DNA from: Mactra quadrangularis | Lineage: Eukaryota > Mollusca > Bivalvia > Venerida > Mactridae | DNA: 64,000 bases | Assembly: GCA_025267735.1 (NCBI GenBank) | Contig: CM046299.1 | Coordinates: 28,621,327 to 28,685,326 of the forward strand | Direction: 5' to 3' | Shown here: positions 21,247-34,995 of the stretch, piece by piece | How positions within the stretch are numbered: the stretch's first letter is position 1 | How the letters are laid out: each line of letters starts with the position of its first letter | Position numbers and translations under genes: made by a program | The notes under the pieces: generated by a model | Database searches by the model: none | Told to the model about the DNA's origin: nothing | Seen by the model: the letters and a program-made list of their open reading frames with translations, nothing else

Positions 21247-21609
21247 AATTAAAGCCTTACTATATGTGATGACCCTTTGTTAATAAATTTAGACTGTTTA
21301 AAACTCAACTGCAGGTGGCTGCTTATTACAGGTTCCAAATGTAGTGATTTTCAAAGGGAGGAAGCCAGATTGGCCATTTACAGCAGGCGACCGCTTATAA
21401 CAGGTGACTGTTGATGCAGGTTATACTGTATATAAAGGCAACGTACTCGGCCTATGTTTAAGTTAGAAACGCAAAAATTTAGAAGGGAGAAAATCATCTT
21501 GCTGAACTATGTACGATATCGTATATATTTATTGTCTATTTAAACAGCTTATTACGGAGTAGCTGGACATGGTTTGCCATTTGATGTATGTTAGTAATAT
21601 TATATGAAA

Positions 21610-22415
21610 CAAAAGGGTCATGATGGCCCTAAATCGCTCACCTGACCGATTTTGAACATTTTGGCAAAGATTTGAACAGTTGGAGGTCCAGTGGACAAAT
21701 TTACATAGCAAGTACCTATAAGCTCTAGGCCTTGCGATTTCAAACAGGATTTTGAAAGATATTTCTATAATTATACGCCTATGTAAAATCAAATGACCCG
21801 TGCAACGGGGTCAATTTGGCCCGTGGGATTACAATTTGAAGAAACTTGATAGAGGTCTACAGACAATGCTACGTAACAACTATATAATCTCTAGGTTTTG
21901 TTGTTTCAGAGAATAATATTTTACAGGGTTGTTTATTACTAGGACCCTGTGATTAAGTTCTAGACCCCCATCCGACCTATGTTTGAACTTTGGCTCGACA
22001 TCATCAAAACAACTTTTCTGACAAATTTCTATAGAATTTTAGCTGAAAATGTAACTTCTAGACTGTTTACAAGTGTTTTCCATATTTGAGCTCCGTGACC
22101 TAGTTTTTGGCAACATTTAACCCACTTTTAAACTTGACCTAGATTTAGAATAGATAAACAATCTGACCAAGTTTCATGAAGATAATGTAGAAAATGTGAC
22201 CTCTAGAGTGTTGACAGACATTTTCAATAATTTGACCTAGTGACCTAATTTTTATCCAAGATGACCCATTATCGAACTTATCCGAAATTTTATTGAGAGT
22301 TACAGTGTTACCAAATTTCATTGTCCTTGGTTTGAAAATGTGACCTCCAGAGTTTCACAAATTAATTGTGGACGGACGGCGGACAAAAGGCGATCACAAA
22401 AACTCTTTCTGTCAC
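21610..22415. repeat. Mollusc-type dispersed repeat with 'gtgacctctagagtg' units
   Basis: Loosely periodic phrases such as 'gacctagt', 'accaagtttcatgaagat' and 'tgtgacctctagagtgtt' end in a GGACGGACGGCGGACAAAAG tail. I recognise this pattern from bivalve intergenic DNA. It is not coding; the short frames in it are broken. Confidence 0.6.
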
Positions 22416-22687
22416 TACGAGCTAACAAAGACAGTCTGCACGGTACACCATCTATCAAAGATACTATATATACATACAATGTATACACTTATAAAAAAAA
22501 TACATGTCAGTGGTTTTTTTCTTCAAATAGGTTTAAAATTAGTATTATATGTCATTTATATGATAATACATAAGTAATCATTTTGACTTTTGGGCAACAC
22601 ATTTTAAAATATGCATTGCTAATAATACACATATACAAATGTATGAGCATACATGTATAATAATGTGATCCGATGAAATCCATGGTT

Positions 22688-22790
22688 TAAACTGGGGTTT
22701 AACCCACGACCCTCAGATTTGTAAGCGGACACTTCCGCGTCGTCAATAAGGCAATGGAGTACAAGTGTCGTATTATACCTCTGTTACTTA
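22688..22790 (-). repeat. tRNA-derived SINE fragment
   Basis: On the minus strand 'gggtcgtgggttaaaccccag' resembles an RNA polymerase III B box. The A-box half is poorly preserved. Confidence 0.4.
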
Positions 22791-23349
22791 AGCTGTTTTG
22801 AGATTAGGGACTGTGCCGGTCGCCTCTGGCTCCATCCATTATCAGTATAGTCACCCATCAAATGTAACGTATGTTACATACAAGTAATTGTTCTTTTAAT
22901 CAATCAATAGATTAACATAATATATTTAACACTCACAGTTTAATTGTTAAATGTTTTGTATGGATTAAAATTAATAGTTTAATCTGTTTTAATCCTTAAT
23001 TCGACTTACCAGGATCTTTATAATTTTGTTTAATATTAAATGTTTTCAGGTCAATATAAATCACACTGATTTACCGTCACTCATTTCTGGGACATATTGT
23101 ATTATTAAGTTAGGATTTCTGTTCATTACGTAATTTTTAATATAATTAAAAGGAACTGTGACCAGCTTGCGGAATTCATTTCTCCTAAAATGTGACAATA
23201 CAATATGAACAGTGATGGATATTTAATTCTGTGATAATATCAGACATATCTAGGTTCTGATTGTTAAATAATTGTGTACATATACGGATTTACATGTCGC
23301 TATACATTTGTATTTATGATTAATTCAGTACCATATATTTTTCACAAAC

Positions 23350-25591
23350 ATGCCAAATATTACAACAAACTCAAAGGATCCAGCTTGGTATGATGAGTTG
23401 ATGGATCGTAAGTATTAGTTCTAAATTACATAAGCCCGGCTAAGATTGACATTGCAGATGTCGTGGGTTCGATTCGTGGTCGGGACAAACAAAGCTTCGT
23501 ATAGTTTGGTCAACAGCATCGTCGGAAACCCACGGTACTCATACATTATGACGTAATATCCTGGGTTACCGAGGATGGGTCAACAGAAAAATTCTTCTAC
23601 ATTTGCTTCGTTATATCAGGTGAATTAACATAAAGACTGGTTTTAAAATATAGTGTTGGCTTTGCAAACAATAATTTGGATTTTATATACATTCTAAGAA
23701 CTTATAAATATGTTTCACTATTGGTAATTATCAGAAATACATGTACTATCTATAAGTGAACAAAAACTCAAGAGCTATTATTATTATATTTAAGCTTTAT
23801 ATTCATGTTTGTTTGTTCGTAAGTTCGCCCACCCGTCGGTCCGCCCAACTGACCGTCTGTCCGTTCGTATGCAACGATTGTAGTGGAGAACACATTTTTC
23901 TGCAACATGTATACTCAATTACATTTTGATTATACGCATTATCTAATACTCTTTAAATTGTAGTACATGCATGTGTACCGTATGATTTCTTTTCTAATGA
24001 AACGAGCTTTAAATGATATTCAGATGCATTTTTGTGCCTGTATGAATGAATCACTGTAAATTTCAATATATTTTTCAGCTAATGTCGGAGTTGTTGATGG
24101 AATATCAAATGGTGGATTCTTTGGAGCAATAATTGGTGGAATTGTTTTAATATGTGCTATTATTGGTCTTATATACCATTGTAAAAGGTATGTACCATAA
24201 TATAACAGTTTACAGTGAAACTTCGAAGGCTCGAACTCAACTTGCTCGAAGTACTTGTATTGGTTGAATATTTTACTTTGGTACCAATATATGCAACTTA
24301 TCTACATGAATCTATGAAAAAGTCACCAGAAAACTAGTGAAGAAGACAACAATATTGAATTTGGATGCGTGGAACACATGGTTCACTTTCAAACTCCTCG
24401 CAGTGCTTACGTTACGCTTTGCTACCCAATTATTGATTTATAATTATTATTTTTATTGATTTGATAAAGGGAAATAATCGCTACGGAGAGTTTGGTTCAC
24501 TTTAACGTTTTGTCATGAACAATCGAGTTCGAGATTTCGATTTTTACTGTATTTAGTTTGTCCTCATTAGAATCATATTATTCTAATTCACATCTGATCG
24601 AGAGGACCGTTGTCAACTGTTTCTTAGAATTTGAAGGCATAGATTTAAATTATACGAAAAATTGAAAAAATAAACATGCAGTGACATTCTATTGTTTCTT
24701 TACACTTAATAATTTGATCATATTCATTTGAAAACTATATATTTTCGAAAAAACATCAGTTCTATACATGAATCTTTATCGTTGGGCTTATAATGAATAA
24801 AAACTCCTCCTTGGTCAAGTGGTTAAGGTCACTGGATTCAGGTCACTACAACGTGTTACTAAGCCCGGGTGTAAACTCTGTCACCATCTGATTTGTGTGA
24901 ACACGTTTCTTACCCAGTATGGGAGTCTAGTACTGGTACATAGCATAAATTCAATCCAGAACCAAATCATAGATAATTCAAATGCAAGTTCCTTGATTTT
25001 GGTTAAAAATCCAACGATGTTAAAATAACATTTATTAGTACATTCAGGATTATTCCAAAATGTTCTATTAACAAAACTAAAACAATGGTGTAACCCTTAA
25101 TGCATAATTTGACAAGTATTGACCCTCTAGAATATTCTATCTAAGAAAATCTAGTAAAATTGTTGGGTTTTTTTAATTCATGTAGTATGTAACACCAACC
25201 GTTACATGTTCAATGTTAAAGTTCGAACAATACTCGTCAATTTCCTAGGCATATCTAAACCTATAATATTCATAACTCGAGACTCTACGTACAGATGCCT
25301 TTTCTTCGATCCCTTTTTCCAACTATTTCCATCTATTTTTTCAGAAAGAAAGAGTTAGAGAACATGGTTAAGGAACAGGAAGAAGAGAAGGCAAGAGCTA
25401 ACAACAAAGTGGCACCAACTCAAGATATATATGAAGAAATGGAATCAGAAATACAAAGACATGAAGACCAGAAGAAGAAATTATCGAAATATTTAAGTTT
25501 TCTATTAAATAAAGATGCACATGGTTTAAAAGCTGTAAATGACAAAAGATTTGCTGCACAACGAGCTAGGAAAAACAATGGATGGTTTTAA
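23350..25591 (+). CDS. Small single-pass membrane protein, function unknown
   Basis: Three exons, 23350-23407, 24079-24187 and 25345-25591, with consistent phases and GT-AG junctions, encode 137 residues. The N-terminal part is short and carries one N-glycosylation sequon (Asn3-Ile-Thr). One hydrophobic span at about residues 32-54 (FFGAIIGGIVLICAIIGLIYH) is followed by CKRKKE, so the C-terminus is probably cytoplasmic. The tail is highly charged and likely coiled coil (LENMVKEQEEEKARANNK, then EIQRHEDQKKKLSKYL). No enzymatic motif or known domain is recognised. A mariner-like MITE sits 25 bp after the donor of exon 2. A likely poly(A) signal (AATAAATAG) lies near 26319. Confidence 0.78.
23433..23600 (+). 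repeat. tRNA-derived SINE fragment in an intron
   Basis: 'gtgggttcgattcgtggtc' is a good B box and 'ataagcccggctaagat' may be a degraded 5' part. It lies in intron 1 of the small membrane-protein gene. Confidence 0.5.
24213..24549. mobile_element. mariner-like MITE in intron 2
   Basis: Ends CAGTGAAACTTCGAAGGCTC and, inverted, CAGTAAAAATCGAAATCTCG pair over about 30 bp. TA flanks both sides (24211-24212 and 24550-24551). Confidence 0.8.
24805..24905 (+). repeat. tRNA-derived SINE head
   Basis: 'ttggtcaagtggttaaggt' is a strong A box and 'cccgggtgtaaactc' a weak B box. It is not a functional tRNA because arms and anticodon loop do not close. Confidence 0.55.
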
Positions 25592-26474
25592 TGACTCTAA
25601 TGGTCGCCGTGCAAACACAGTGTAACCTAAGACATATGTGGTCATTTTCACAAAAAGTCGTACGAAAAATATTATCGTAAGTCAATTTTAAAAATTTAAA
25701 GTTAAAGTCTAAAGATAGGATATTATATTATAATATGAATTTCTGGAAAAAAACTATTCTTCATAATTAAAGAATATTCGAATATATTCGAACTTTTTTG
25801 GTTCCACTTTGCATCTCTGAATGCATCTGAAAGACTTAAGAAGTCCAAAGACTTAAGGTTACACTGAACATTTAAATGTATTGACATTTGTATAAGCTTT
25901 ACATTTTTGTTTTATTAAACTAGTACATGTATCTTCATCGAATGTTATCAAGTGCCTGTTTTGAAAATCATTTTCATCATTTTAATGCTTATAATTATCA
26001 GTGGTTTTATCATATATATTTTCTAAAATGATCTGGTCAGTGTTAACTATAATATTTACATTGACTATATTCTCTCATACTTTAAAAATACTACAGAAAA
26101 CGAACTTTTCGTATGGGTTTCATTTACTTAAAATGTATAATTATGTATTTCCCAAAAAGGGGACATACATGACATTTTCTATTTTTAAATGAATTCTGAA
26201 ACGTTATTTTGCCGACGTCATATTTATCATCTGTTCTCGTAATTATACAATGTACTTCTTTAAATATCAGTCATGATTTTATATTTTGTTAAATTAATGT
26301 ATTTTACTTGTGTGATGAAATAAATAGTTAATTCAGAGAGTTTGTTTTATTACACTGAGGACAAAGATTTCAGCAGTGATTTCATATTTTACTTTTATGT
26401 GCATTCTGGTGCATCAGAGAAAACATGAAACAGTGATGTGACTTGAATAATTGGGTTTAATGCCGTAGCAACAC

Positions 26475-26767
26475 ATTGCGGGGCGGATCCAGGATTTTTT
26501 TCTAGGGGGTCCGAACTTTTATAGGGGGGGTCCGAACTTTGCTGGGGTCCGAACCTCGAACCACAACCACATTTTACGGGGAAAAAATGCAACATATTGA
26601 TAATAAAAACTACATAACCATTAAATCTATGTTAAGCACCGAGAAAATCACTTCATACTACTTAAAAAGGACTTACAAGCAAGAAATACACTAATGGACA
26701 TGTACGTTTTCCAAATTCTAGGGGGGGGGGTCCGGACCCCCCTGACCCCCGCTGGATCCGCCCATGC
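26475..26767. mobile_element. hAT-like MITE, copy 2
   Basis: Ends GGGGCGGATCCAGG and CTGGATCCGCCC are inverse. The core matches 7240-7553 in opposite orientation (for example 'tacataaccattaaatc'). Long C and G runs flank the core. Confidence 0.65.
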
Positions 26768-26934
26768 ATTGTATAGGTCATATCACGGCGATCAGTCATC
26801 CTACTCAGTCAACGTTCCTGGAAAGAGTAAATTTTCTCTGATTTAGCAGTTAACCAGTGTAAGGCAATTACTTCCACCAGCCACTGACAACTGCCCTGCA
26901 TATTTTAAAATTAGTGTTGGGGGGGGGGGGGGTC

Positions 26935-27048
26935 GTAGAAATTATGCCATGACCAAACTCCACGATAGTATGCTCCGCCCGGGGAACGAACCAACGACCT
27001 CTCGATCAGTCGACATGTGTGTTACCAATTTAGCTAGCCAAGTTACTT
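26935..27048 (-). repeat. tRNA-derived SINE
   Basis: On the minus strand an A box 'ggctagctaaattggtaac' is followed about 35 nt later by a B box 'ggtcgttggttcgttcc'. A G/C run marks its far end. Confidence 0.65.
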
Positions 27049-28199
27049 TAACATGAAATAAACACTCATGTTATTATTTTATAATGAGGAATTGATGTAA
27101 CTGCCAGCTTTGGTTTTATGATACAACTTTTCCTGATTACTAGATGTCTGCATGCAAGCATTCTCTTTCTCGGAGGTTATCATGTTTCTCGATTTACAGA
27201 ATTGATTACATCTAAGAATGAGAATGATATGCAAACAGATGAAACTGTTTTCAGTGAATTGGTCATCATACTATAATGTCTTAGATTCAGAAAAGGGGCT
27301 ATTGAAAAAAAATACCCAAATTAAACAGAAAACTCAGTCAACATTGAAATACTTATTAAATGTTTTATAAAGACGCTGACTATAATGGAAATGTACGTTT
27401 ATTAATTTTGTGTTCGTTTTTAATTGGGTTCAACGTCGTGTCAATAAATCCGTGTTTTATATCCGTTCTGGACAACATTGCACATTTAAAAGAAATTTGT
27501 ATTAGACAAAGGTCTGAATTTAAGCATATATCACTTCTGATGATTTTAGACATTATTAAAGATCGAAATAATGCGTTCCATAATTTTAGCAAATATTAAA
27601 AAAAATCAGGAAAAAAAATCAAACTCTTATTATTTCTGCTAAGAAATCACATTTTAATGATAAGCTTGAAGATAACAAAAATTAACCAAAATCATTATAG
27701 CAGTTTCTAAAAATATTTGGCCTCCCTACAAAAAAGTATAAAACTTGTGCAAAATCAGTTTGAGCATTGATGGTGAAATATGTAGCGATAGATTACAGAT
27801 TGCTGAAAATTTTACCTTATTTCATACAACTGTTCCTTCCAAACTAGTTGAAAATCTACCATTAAAATCATATATTAAACAAATACAACATGTATGGGTG
27901 GACTTTTTATCATTTTTTATGTGTCCAAGAAGTTTTTCTTTTTCAATTGTTTTGAAAACAAGGTTTTTAACTTTACAAGAAAGATATGATAGCTATATAT
28001 GTAAAGCGAAGAGCACGCGCAGGTCCCATGCATGCGCCTCAATGAACCTTGAAACAAAAAATAGTTCTATAGATATCACCCGGTCACTTACCACACATCT
28101 AACAATCGTTTCATGGACCTTATAAACATGTTTATATAGAGTCCTTGATAGTTTCAGAGCATTTTGGTGACAAAGATACAAAATTAGTGTTTATTGATG

Positions 28200-28636
28200 C
28201 AGGGATTTTATATAACAGGGATTTGTAACGATAAGTAAATGTAATAGATTTTCATCAAATTTCACTGTCGTCGCTATTATTTCGACCAATACGGAAAACA
28301 ATTGAGAATCCTACTAGACGAGAATGTGAAAAATGTGTTTCTAGATTATTTTGAGGTAAATTACGCTCACAGACTGTTTCACGATCTGCCATTTTTAGCC
28401 CCATTTTACATCACCTAAAGTCATATTTTCGGTCATAATTGCAACAATTTTTTGTCAAAAACTTCAGAAACATTCACAAGTTGCATGGAAGACATGTACA
28501 AAAACATAAATCAAGTTTTTATACCGTCTGGAATAGTTTGTACAGCTTGCTTTAGCAAGTTATATATATAGACAGTGACGACCGAGAAAGTTCAAAAAAG
28601 CACTTCGTTACATATCCCTGTTATATAGAATCCCTG
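28200..28636. mobile_element. Family B MITE, copy 1, with 7-bp duplication
   Basis: Starts CAGGGATTTTATATAACAGG and ends with the inverse of CAGGGATTCTATATAACAGG. The inverted repeat continues for about 32 bp to GTAACGA. Flanked by ATTGATG at 28193-28199 and 28637-28643. Confidence 0.93.
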
Positions 28637-28859
28637 ATTGATGTAACAAAGGACCACAATAGAAATAAAGAATAGTTCTTTTTGTGTCATCAATGGTAGT
28701 GGGGTGCATGTTATCGTGTAGCCTAATGCTGAAATAAACCTATCTAAAATCTATCTATCTATAAAGGGAAATAACTGCTGCAGGGAATTTTTCCGTAAGT
28801 AATGTCGTCCAGTAGACGACAACGATATTTCCAAATATAGTCGTTACGAAACTATACTG

Positions 28860-28943
28860 TTTCCGGCTATTTCGCAAAGGAAAACAAACCTAAAAACACA
28901 CCCAGTAAAACGCCTCATTTACTCTTCCTGGTCGTCAGGTGAG
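28860..28943 (+). promoter_or_regulatory. Possible noncoding first exon of the Lifeguard gene
   Basis: The coding gene starts in an exon that opens with an acceptor at 35697, so an upstream untranslated exon is required. A candidate ends at 28943 with GTGAG followed by the strong donor GTAAGTAAC, downstream of locally GC-richer sequence. The 5' boundary is a guess. Confidence 0.35.
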
Positions 28944-30595
28944 GTAAGTAACTATTATTAATTAAGTTAATTACGTCTTTAAATATATAAGTACATTATT
29001 GTCAGTAATTTATTATCACAAAGTATCTCTGAATCCAGCAAACAACTGGAAACATACGATATCAACTTCAAGAATGAAGTGTCACGAGATTATGATGAGT
29101 GTCAAACTTCGCCATTTGTAATTTATTATGTCTGTGACTGTAATGCTGTTAAGAAGTAATAACAAACTGTTTATGACTGATCTATATCTTGTTTGTGATA
29201 TCATAAATTTTACTACAGGGGCGTGTTTGATTCTTGAGATCTGAGTACTCTAGAGTACACCGATCACTAAAAAAATTGAATCAAACGGTTCGGATCACGC
29301 GCTCGGAGTACTCTGAAAACACCTGCCTTTTAGGAGGAGTAAGCGGAGTATGACGTAATTTAAAAGAGATCCATGTTTTAATGCGAGGATTGCAAATGTT
29401 TTTACTATATTTTTACATAGGGCCAATAACAGATTTCGGCCCGGTTTTCAGTTTTATTGACCAGATTTAGCTGTATTGTGCAGTGAATTTGCCACTTTAC
29501 AGGGCTAATAACACATAGTTATTTAATAAATGTAATTAATAATATTAAATATAGAAACTGGGTTTTCCCCATAGCACAAATTGGTGCCACAGTCAATGAC
29601 ACTATTGGTTCTCTAATCATTGGTAGTGAATGCTGCCTGTTTTGCTCCCATATATGTATTAGTGGTGTCAAGGTAAAAATTCTACCTATACCAGTGAAGT
29701 CATACGTAAACATCAATTTTCAACAACCCAGTTAAACTTACATTAACCTATAATGGTCACCCATCCAACCACTAACCTTACAATTCGATGCTTAACTTTG
29801 AGACCTGCCCATCGCTCTACATTCTCACAGTAAACTCCAGCTGTGACAATCGTCATGAGGCAGATACTAATGCCCAATAATACAAAATGACTATTCTCCA
29901 TACACAGTTAGAATAATGTTTGATTAATGTGAAAAAACATTAAATATCATAATATTAAGTATTTGTTTAACTTAGTTTGTTTTTCAACTCATGTACATTT
30001 GATAGTATACATATTTTTCTTCTGCACTGTTTTCTTGGTCACATTAGACTCAATCCCAATTAAGGTGGACATATGGCCATATTTTTTTTCATTTTTTTCA
30101 TGTCATCAAATATGAGTTTTAAATCAATTAAAGGCATTGTAGACATGTTCTGTACGCAGTATAAAAATCTTTTCAGCTGGGCTAGTATACTTTTTTAGAT
30201 ACTGGCTGGTGAAAGGTCACACCTAGCATTAATAAATGTGCTTATGAAAATCGAACATGTGCTGTAAATTTCACTTATTTAAAAGTAGTAATGGTCAAAC
30301 TGTTGAGAAATTCAATACGGTTGCATTCTATAAGGTATTATGTTTCGGAATAAATGATAAAGACTGAAGAGTAAGCCAGATACTTTTAGAAAAACATAAA
30401 TATTGAATACGCTATTTTCATTAGTTTTATTTGTTTTAAAAATGTCATTCATATCAATTGTTCCAGAACGATACAAACAAGTTAAATATAAAATGAAACT
30501 GTTTAAAATAGTTAGATACCATAGTCTTAGTGATATAACAAAACGGTGTGTGCATGTGAACCACCACAAAGCAACCAATAAAGAATATAATTGTT

Positions 30596-31716
30596 GTCCC
30601 GTACGTTAGCAAAATTGGCTCGTACGTTATATACTTCAGTTTGGTCATCTAAACTATTGATAACTAAGTTAAACTGCAAGAATACAACTTACATTGTTGT
30701 GTAATTTGTTTTACAATTCAATGTACTTGTGTTTTACATATAAAACTACAATAATATCTCTCAATTACAATAATTAGGCGAACCATTTTCATTTTTCCAA
30801 GAGAACAACATTCAACAATTTTGTGACAAGTTTAACAAAGAAACATAGCAAACTAACGCATAAACTAATAAAAGCTATTTAGTAGTGAGGTAACATGTGA
30901 TGTACAACCATCAAATCATCCCGCAAATGCATGTTTAGACAATTTAGACAATACAGTGTCCCATACGTTATTAAATAAGTAAGATAATGTATGAACCTGA
31001 TCAAATTATTGCAGTGTGTGCTAAAATGATTCTAAAGTTATAATTTGATCAAACGAGGCATTGTTTTAATTTATCATTTCAAAACTAGCTGGTATGCAAT
31101 TAAGAACAATGCTAACTATTCATCATTTATTGCAAATAATAAGTACTATAACTTATTTTCCCATCACTCTTGTTAGTTACTTTTGAACATCATTAATTTC
31201 ATTATAATTGCCGTTCCTATAATATTTTCGTCTGTGAAGATTAAATGCATGTTAAGGAACCTTACAAAGGCAATTTATCATAAATATTCAGACGATTATC
31301 AATTATTGTGTCACATTTTGTCCCGTATGTTACGGACTCGTACGTTATTTTTCATTTTGTTTTTACTGTTTTTTTGTGTGTCACAAATATGCACTTTAAA
31401 TGAATTATAAAAACACTTTATAAACTTTTTATTTAATCATTGAAGATCAGTTCAATGAAGAATTTATATATCTATTTGAAAAGGTTTGTTAGATAATTTG
31501 ATTTTACTAATTGTCCCGTTCGTTACGTGGTGAAAATTACGATTCATTTTTAAATAAATGAGCTCATAAATTACCGATACCAAAAAAATGTCAGCTAAAA
31601 TGAATATCTTATCATTAAGATATAACTTTATGGACTTTACTTACACAAAAATAGTTTGTAAAGAGTGCAAAGCTGTGAGAGTAATGAAGCCTTTAAATAA
31701 ATGTCCCGTACGTTAT
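30596..31716. repeat. Spaced TGTCCCGTACGTTA motif cluster
   Basis: GTCCCGTACGTTA-like words occur at 30596, 30958, 31320, 31513 and 31703. The distances are 362, 362, 193 and 190 bp, close to one or two units of about 185 bp. Sequence between the words is diverged. CTCGTACGTTAT occurs as a companion at 30620 and 31337. Confidence 0.65.
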
Positions 31717-32744
31717 CGGAGTTTGGAGACAACGTTTGTTGTATGAGGTGTGGAAAATTATTTTTGAATTTACATTATAATATGTGTTTTTCTTGAGGAT
31801 TTAGTAATAATTGACATATTAAAGATATATTTAATTGGAAATCTGTCTGAATTTTTTAACAATTTGAAGCTAACTGTAAGAATTTGTCATTGGAGACATA
31901 GGGATTTTCTACCCCCTAGCTTAATTAAGAAACAAAATTTTGAAAAAATCGAAATTTTCTTCACGAAATATGTCGTTTATACTTTTACTATAGCACTATC
32001 ACTTGTAAATATGCATTTCATTTACATAAATTCTGTAAGTTAAATTCCTGGAAACATGATAAACGTTGGAGACATCAAATGTACATTCTAAGTGGGAATG
32101 AGTCATTAACTCATTGTTTTCTATTGAGTTGAAACAGAATTCAATTAGGTGTTGTTCATTCATTTTAAATTGGCCAAGCGCTGACATAGAAATGAATATT
32201 TTGAAAAAAATATCCTTCCAAAAACCCAATCTGACCGAGACAGAGAGAAAGAGAACTTTGACAAAGTACAGTTAGTCAGGCATGTATCTAGGCCGTTTTT
32301 GAGGTTACGCACAAATGCTTGGGGGTCTAATGGCCCACTCCAAAATATTTTTACGCTACATTGGCTAAGATGCATTTAGGTGCTACTTTGGTCACCTGTT
32401 TCAATTTCTCAGTGTTTTTGTCACTTTTAGTTTCCGATTTTTAAAATCGAAGTTACGCACGTGCGTTAAGTGCGTAATGCTTAATGGCAGATATGCGCCT
32501 GGAGTTAGTGCTTTCTATTCATTGTGGTTAAACAACTAAGCATGATTAAATTATTAGGAAAAAGCTTTGGATTGTCTTGTTTTACCCTGAATTTACTAAA
32601 GGACAAATTAGTCACTTTTTTGTGTGATATTAAAGTAAGATTTCCCAACACAATATCATTATAACCCTATTTTGATTTAAAATAGATTAGAATCTATTAG
32701 AATTTCATAAATTCTAATAGACTTAAATCTATTTCATATATTTA

Positions 32745-33160
32745 TTTACAAAAAAAACCATGGAAACTTAAAACCTTGAAATAATCAAAATATAACATGC
32801 ATTAGAGACACAATAAACAAATAAATCTATTTTAGTTTTAGTTTGATTAAGTGCCAATTTCCTTAAAAAGGAGTGTCCTTAAGTGCTTACTTTTTCATTT
32901 TTTGCTAATGCAGAATATATATGATCCAAAAAAGTTTTAGAGCTTAATTATGTTAATTGGAGAAAGTAGTTTCCTATCACAAGACTTCTTAAAACAATTG
33001 TGATCAAAGCTATTGTTTTAGGTATTGACAACCAAGTTCTACTTTTGGTTTCAATCTACTTTCACTTTGAAATACACTTAATTAACATTTAATAATATTA
33101 CAAGATGAAAGCATTTATTCATATGCTCTTCTTTCATTGGAGGTATTTAAAACGATTTAA
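32745..33160. repeat. Dispersed repeat C, copy 1
   Basis: Shares a long ordered series of blocks with 60780-61215: 'tcaaaatataacatg', 'tatctgatccaaaa'-type, 'attgacaaccaagttctact' and 'ctactttcactttgaaatac'. Type unknown. Confidence 0.65.
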
Positions 33161-34995
33161 ATCTCTATTTGCGCTGTCAATTGATATTGTTTCTTTTAAT
33201 AATGTGGTTTTTATAAGAATAGCACAAAAACAGGAAATGTTAATTTCCTTGTTTTCTTAATCCTTTGTTGTCCTTTAATAAATGAATTATGTCCCAGCAA
33301 GGTACTCATCAGTTTACTTCCTTAATTATAAAACAAGCAAGCATAGTCCAAGTGTCATTGCAAAAGTGACAACCCAAAGCTGTTTAGCATAAAGTGATAA
33401 AATAAAAAATTACTTCTGTATAAATCAAGGCGCTGAAGGCACTGAATTTGTTGGGATTTGAAAATTCAAAGTGGATAGAGTGCTTCAACTTGTTTGTAAT
33501 ATTAGGATAGTTCAGTCAGGGGTGATATTCCTCTGGAATTCGTTTTTTTTTATTCTAAAAAAAAATCGTTTTCGAGATCGATGCAAATCCGATTATGAAA
33601 AAGTAAAAATAAATGCTTATTTTTTGTTCAGATAAATCTTTTACACAAAATTTTGACATTGTTTATTTGATATTTATCTGAGTATGAAGTAACAATTACG
33701 TCATCAGTGATACTTGTTTGTTAGGTAGAAAAACATAATACAGACTGATCAATTAGTGAGCCCATTATTTTGTTCTAATTTTTACCCACAAATAATAAGA
33801 GCTTTAGATTATAGATATTCATTATAGATTAAATGACTGGCCTTGAATATTGTCAGGTAGCAAAAGCAATAGCTGACAACACCAGATTCCACTGAAGGAC
33901 TCCAAGTGATTCAGCATTACCATATTGTCGTATAAATCACAGAAAAAAAGGCTTATTCTGTAATGTTAGTTTCTGTGTACAAGCAAACGTGTTAATATAC
34001 ATGAAATACATATATTGACATTGAAGTGATGGTTTTCTCTTATTTAAAGTTTATAAAGCTATATCCACTGATATATCGGTAGACAAAATCAGATCATTAA
34101 AACAACGACAAAATAATTCGAAAGGTCTTTATTAAGACAAGACTGTCTATTTCTTCTTTACGACTCATACATTATAAACATGCTGTACAATTAATGTAAC
34201 TACATGTATCTACATACTCGGGAGTTTGTTAAGCAGTACTTAATGATATGATCAACTGTGTGAATTAAATTGGAGACATATCTTTCAATCCCAAAATGAA
34301 CTCGATAAGACAGTGATTCTAAATGTTTGAATACTTGTGGCATGTTCCTTTAAATTTCGATTTATAATCTGGCCTTTACAAGCATTTATTCTACTTCATT
34401 TGTATGTGAAATAATAAAGAAAATTCCACTATATATTAAGATATCATTCAAAATCATTAACTGACTAGGATTTTTACTCTTTAAACTTTGCCTATATGGA
34501 AGAATTGTTGAAAACATTCTATTGCATAAGCCATAAGACAATGTAATCATCTTTACTGACAGCTGTGATGCACAAATCTTTGTGACTGAATTGTTGAAAC
34601 TATTCTATTACATAAGACTACGTAAATATCTGTACTGAGACGCATCTCGTAAACATAACTCCACACAAGAAGTTGTCCAGATTTCAAGTGGATGTAAATT
34701 ATTGCGCCTATCATAGCAGACGACCTGATTGAATTGCTCTTTACTTTATATACTTAGGGACTACTTCTGGATTCGGTAAATTTTTAAAGTTGGCAAGGGT
34801 CTGAATTATGGTAAATATATTTGTCGGCACTTCAGTTCCGAACAAATAAAAATTAAGCTTTAGCATTTACTTTTCTTTTAATTGTAGCTACCATCATATT
34901 AGTTCTGGCTTCCAAAACTTTACAAGTCGCTTTTTTAACATTATTCATTAACAGTATACACACAGGTTAGCTGAAGACCTTAAGCTACCATCATA

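Larger units (their letters stand above)
20348..23349. other. Intergenic region between the GH35 gene and a membrane-protein gene
   Basis: Divergent upstream regions of two genes. It holds a family A transposon (20864-21246), probably nested in an older mariner-like repeat with 'ttacagcaggtgaccgctta' phrases at about 20724 and 21378. It also holds the mollusc-type repeat at 21610-22415 and a SINE fragment at about 22690. No protein-coding frame is supported. Confidence 0.5.
25592..28199. other. Intergenic region, repeats only
   Basis: 3' flank of the small membrane-protein gene, then a hAT-like MITE (26475-26767), a G run and a minus-strand SINE (26935-27048). The open frames near 27360-28125 are low-complexity AT-rich sequence without family resemblance. 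Confidence 0.5.

Noticed and set aside
27360..28125. Open frames of 79 and 126 codons
   Set aside because: AT-rich, no splice context or family resemblance, and overlapped by antisense frames of similar length.
30057..31912. Terminal inverted repeats around the TGTCCCGTACGTTA cluster
   Set aside because: Only a 9-bp AATTAAG-type match was found, too weak to define an element.
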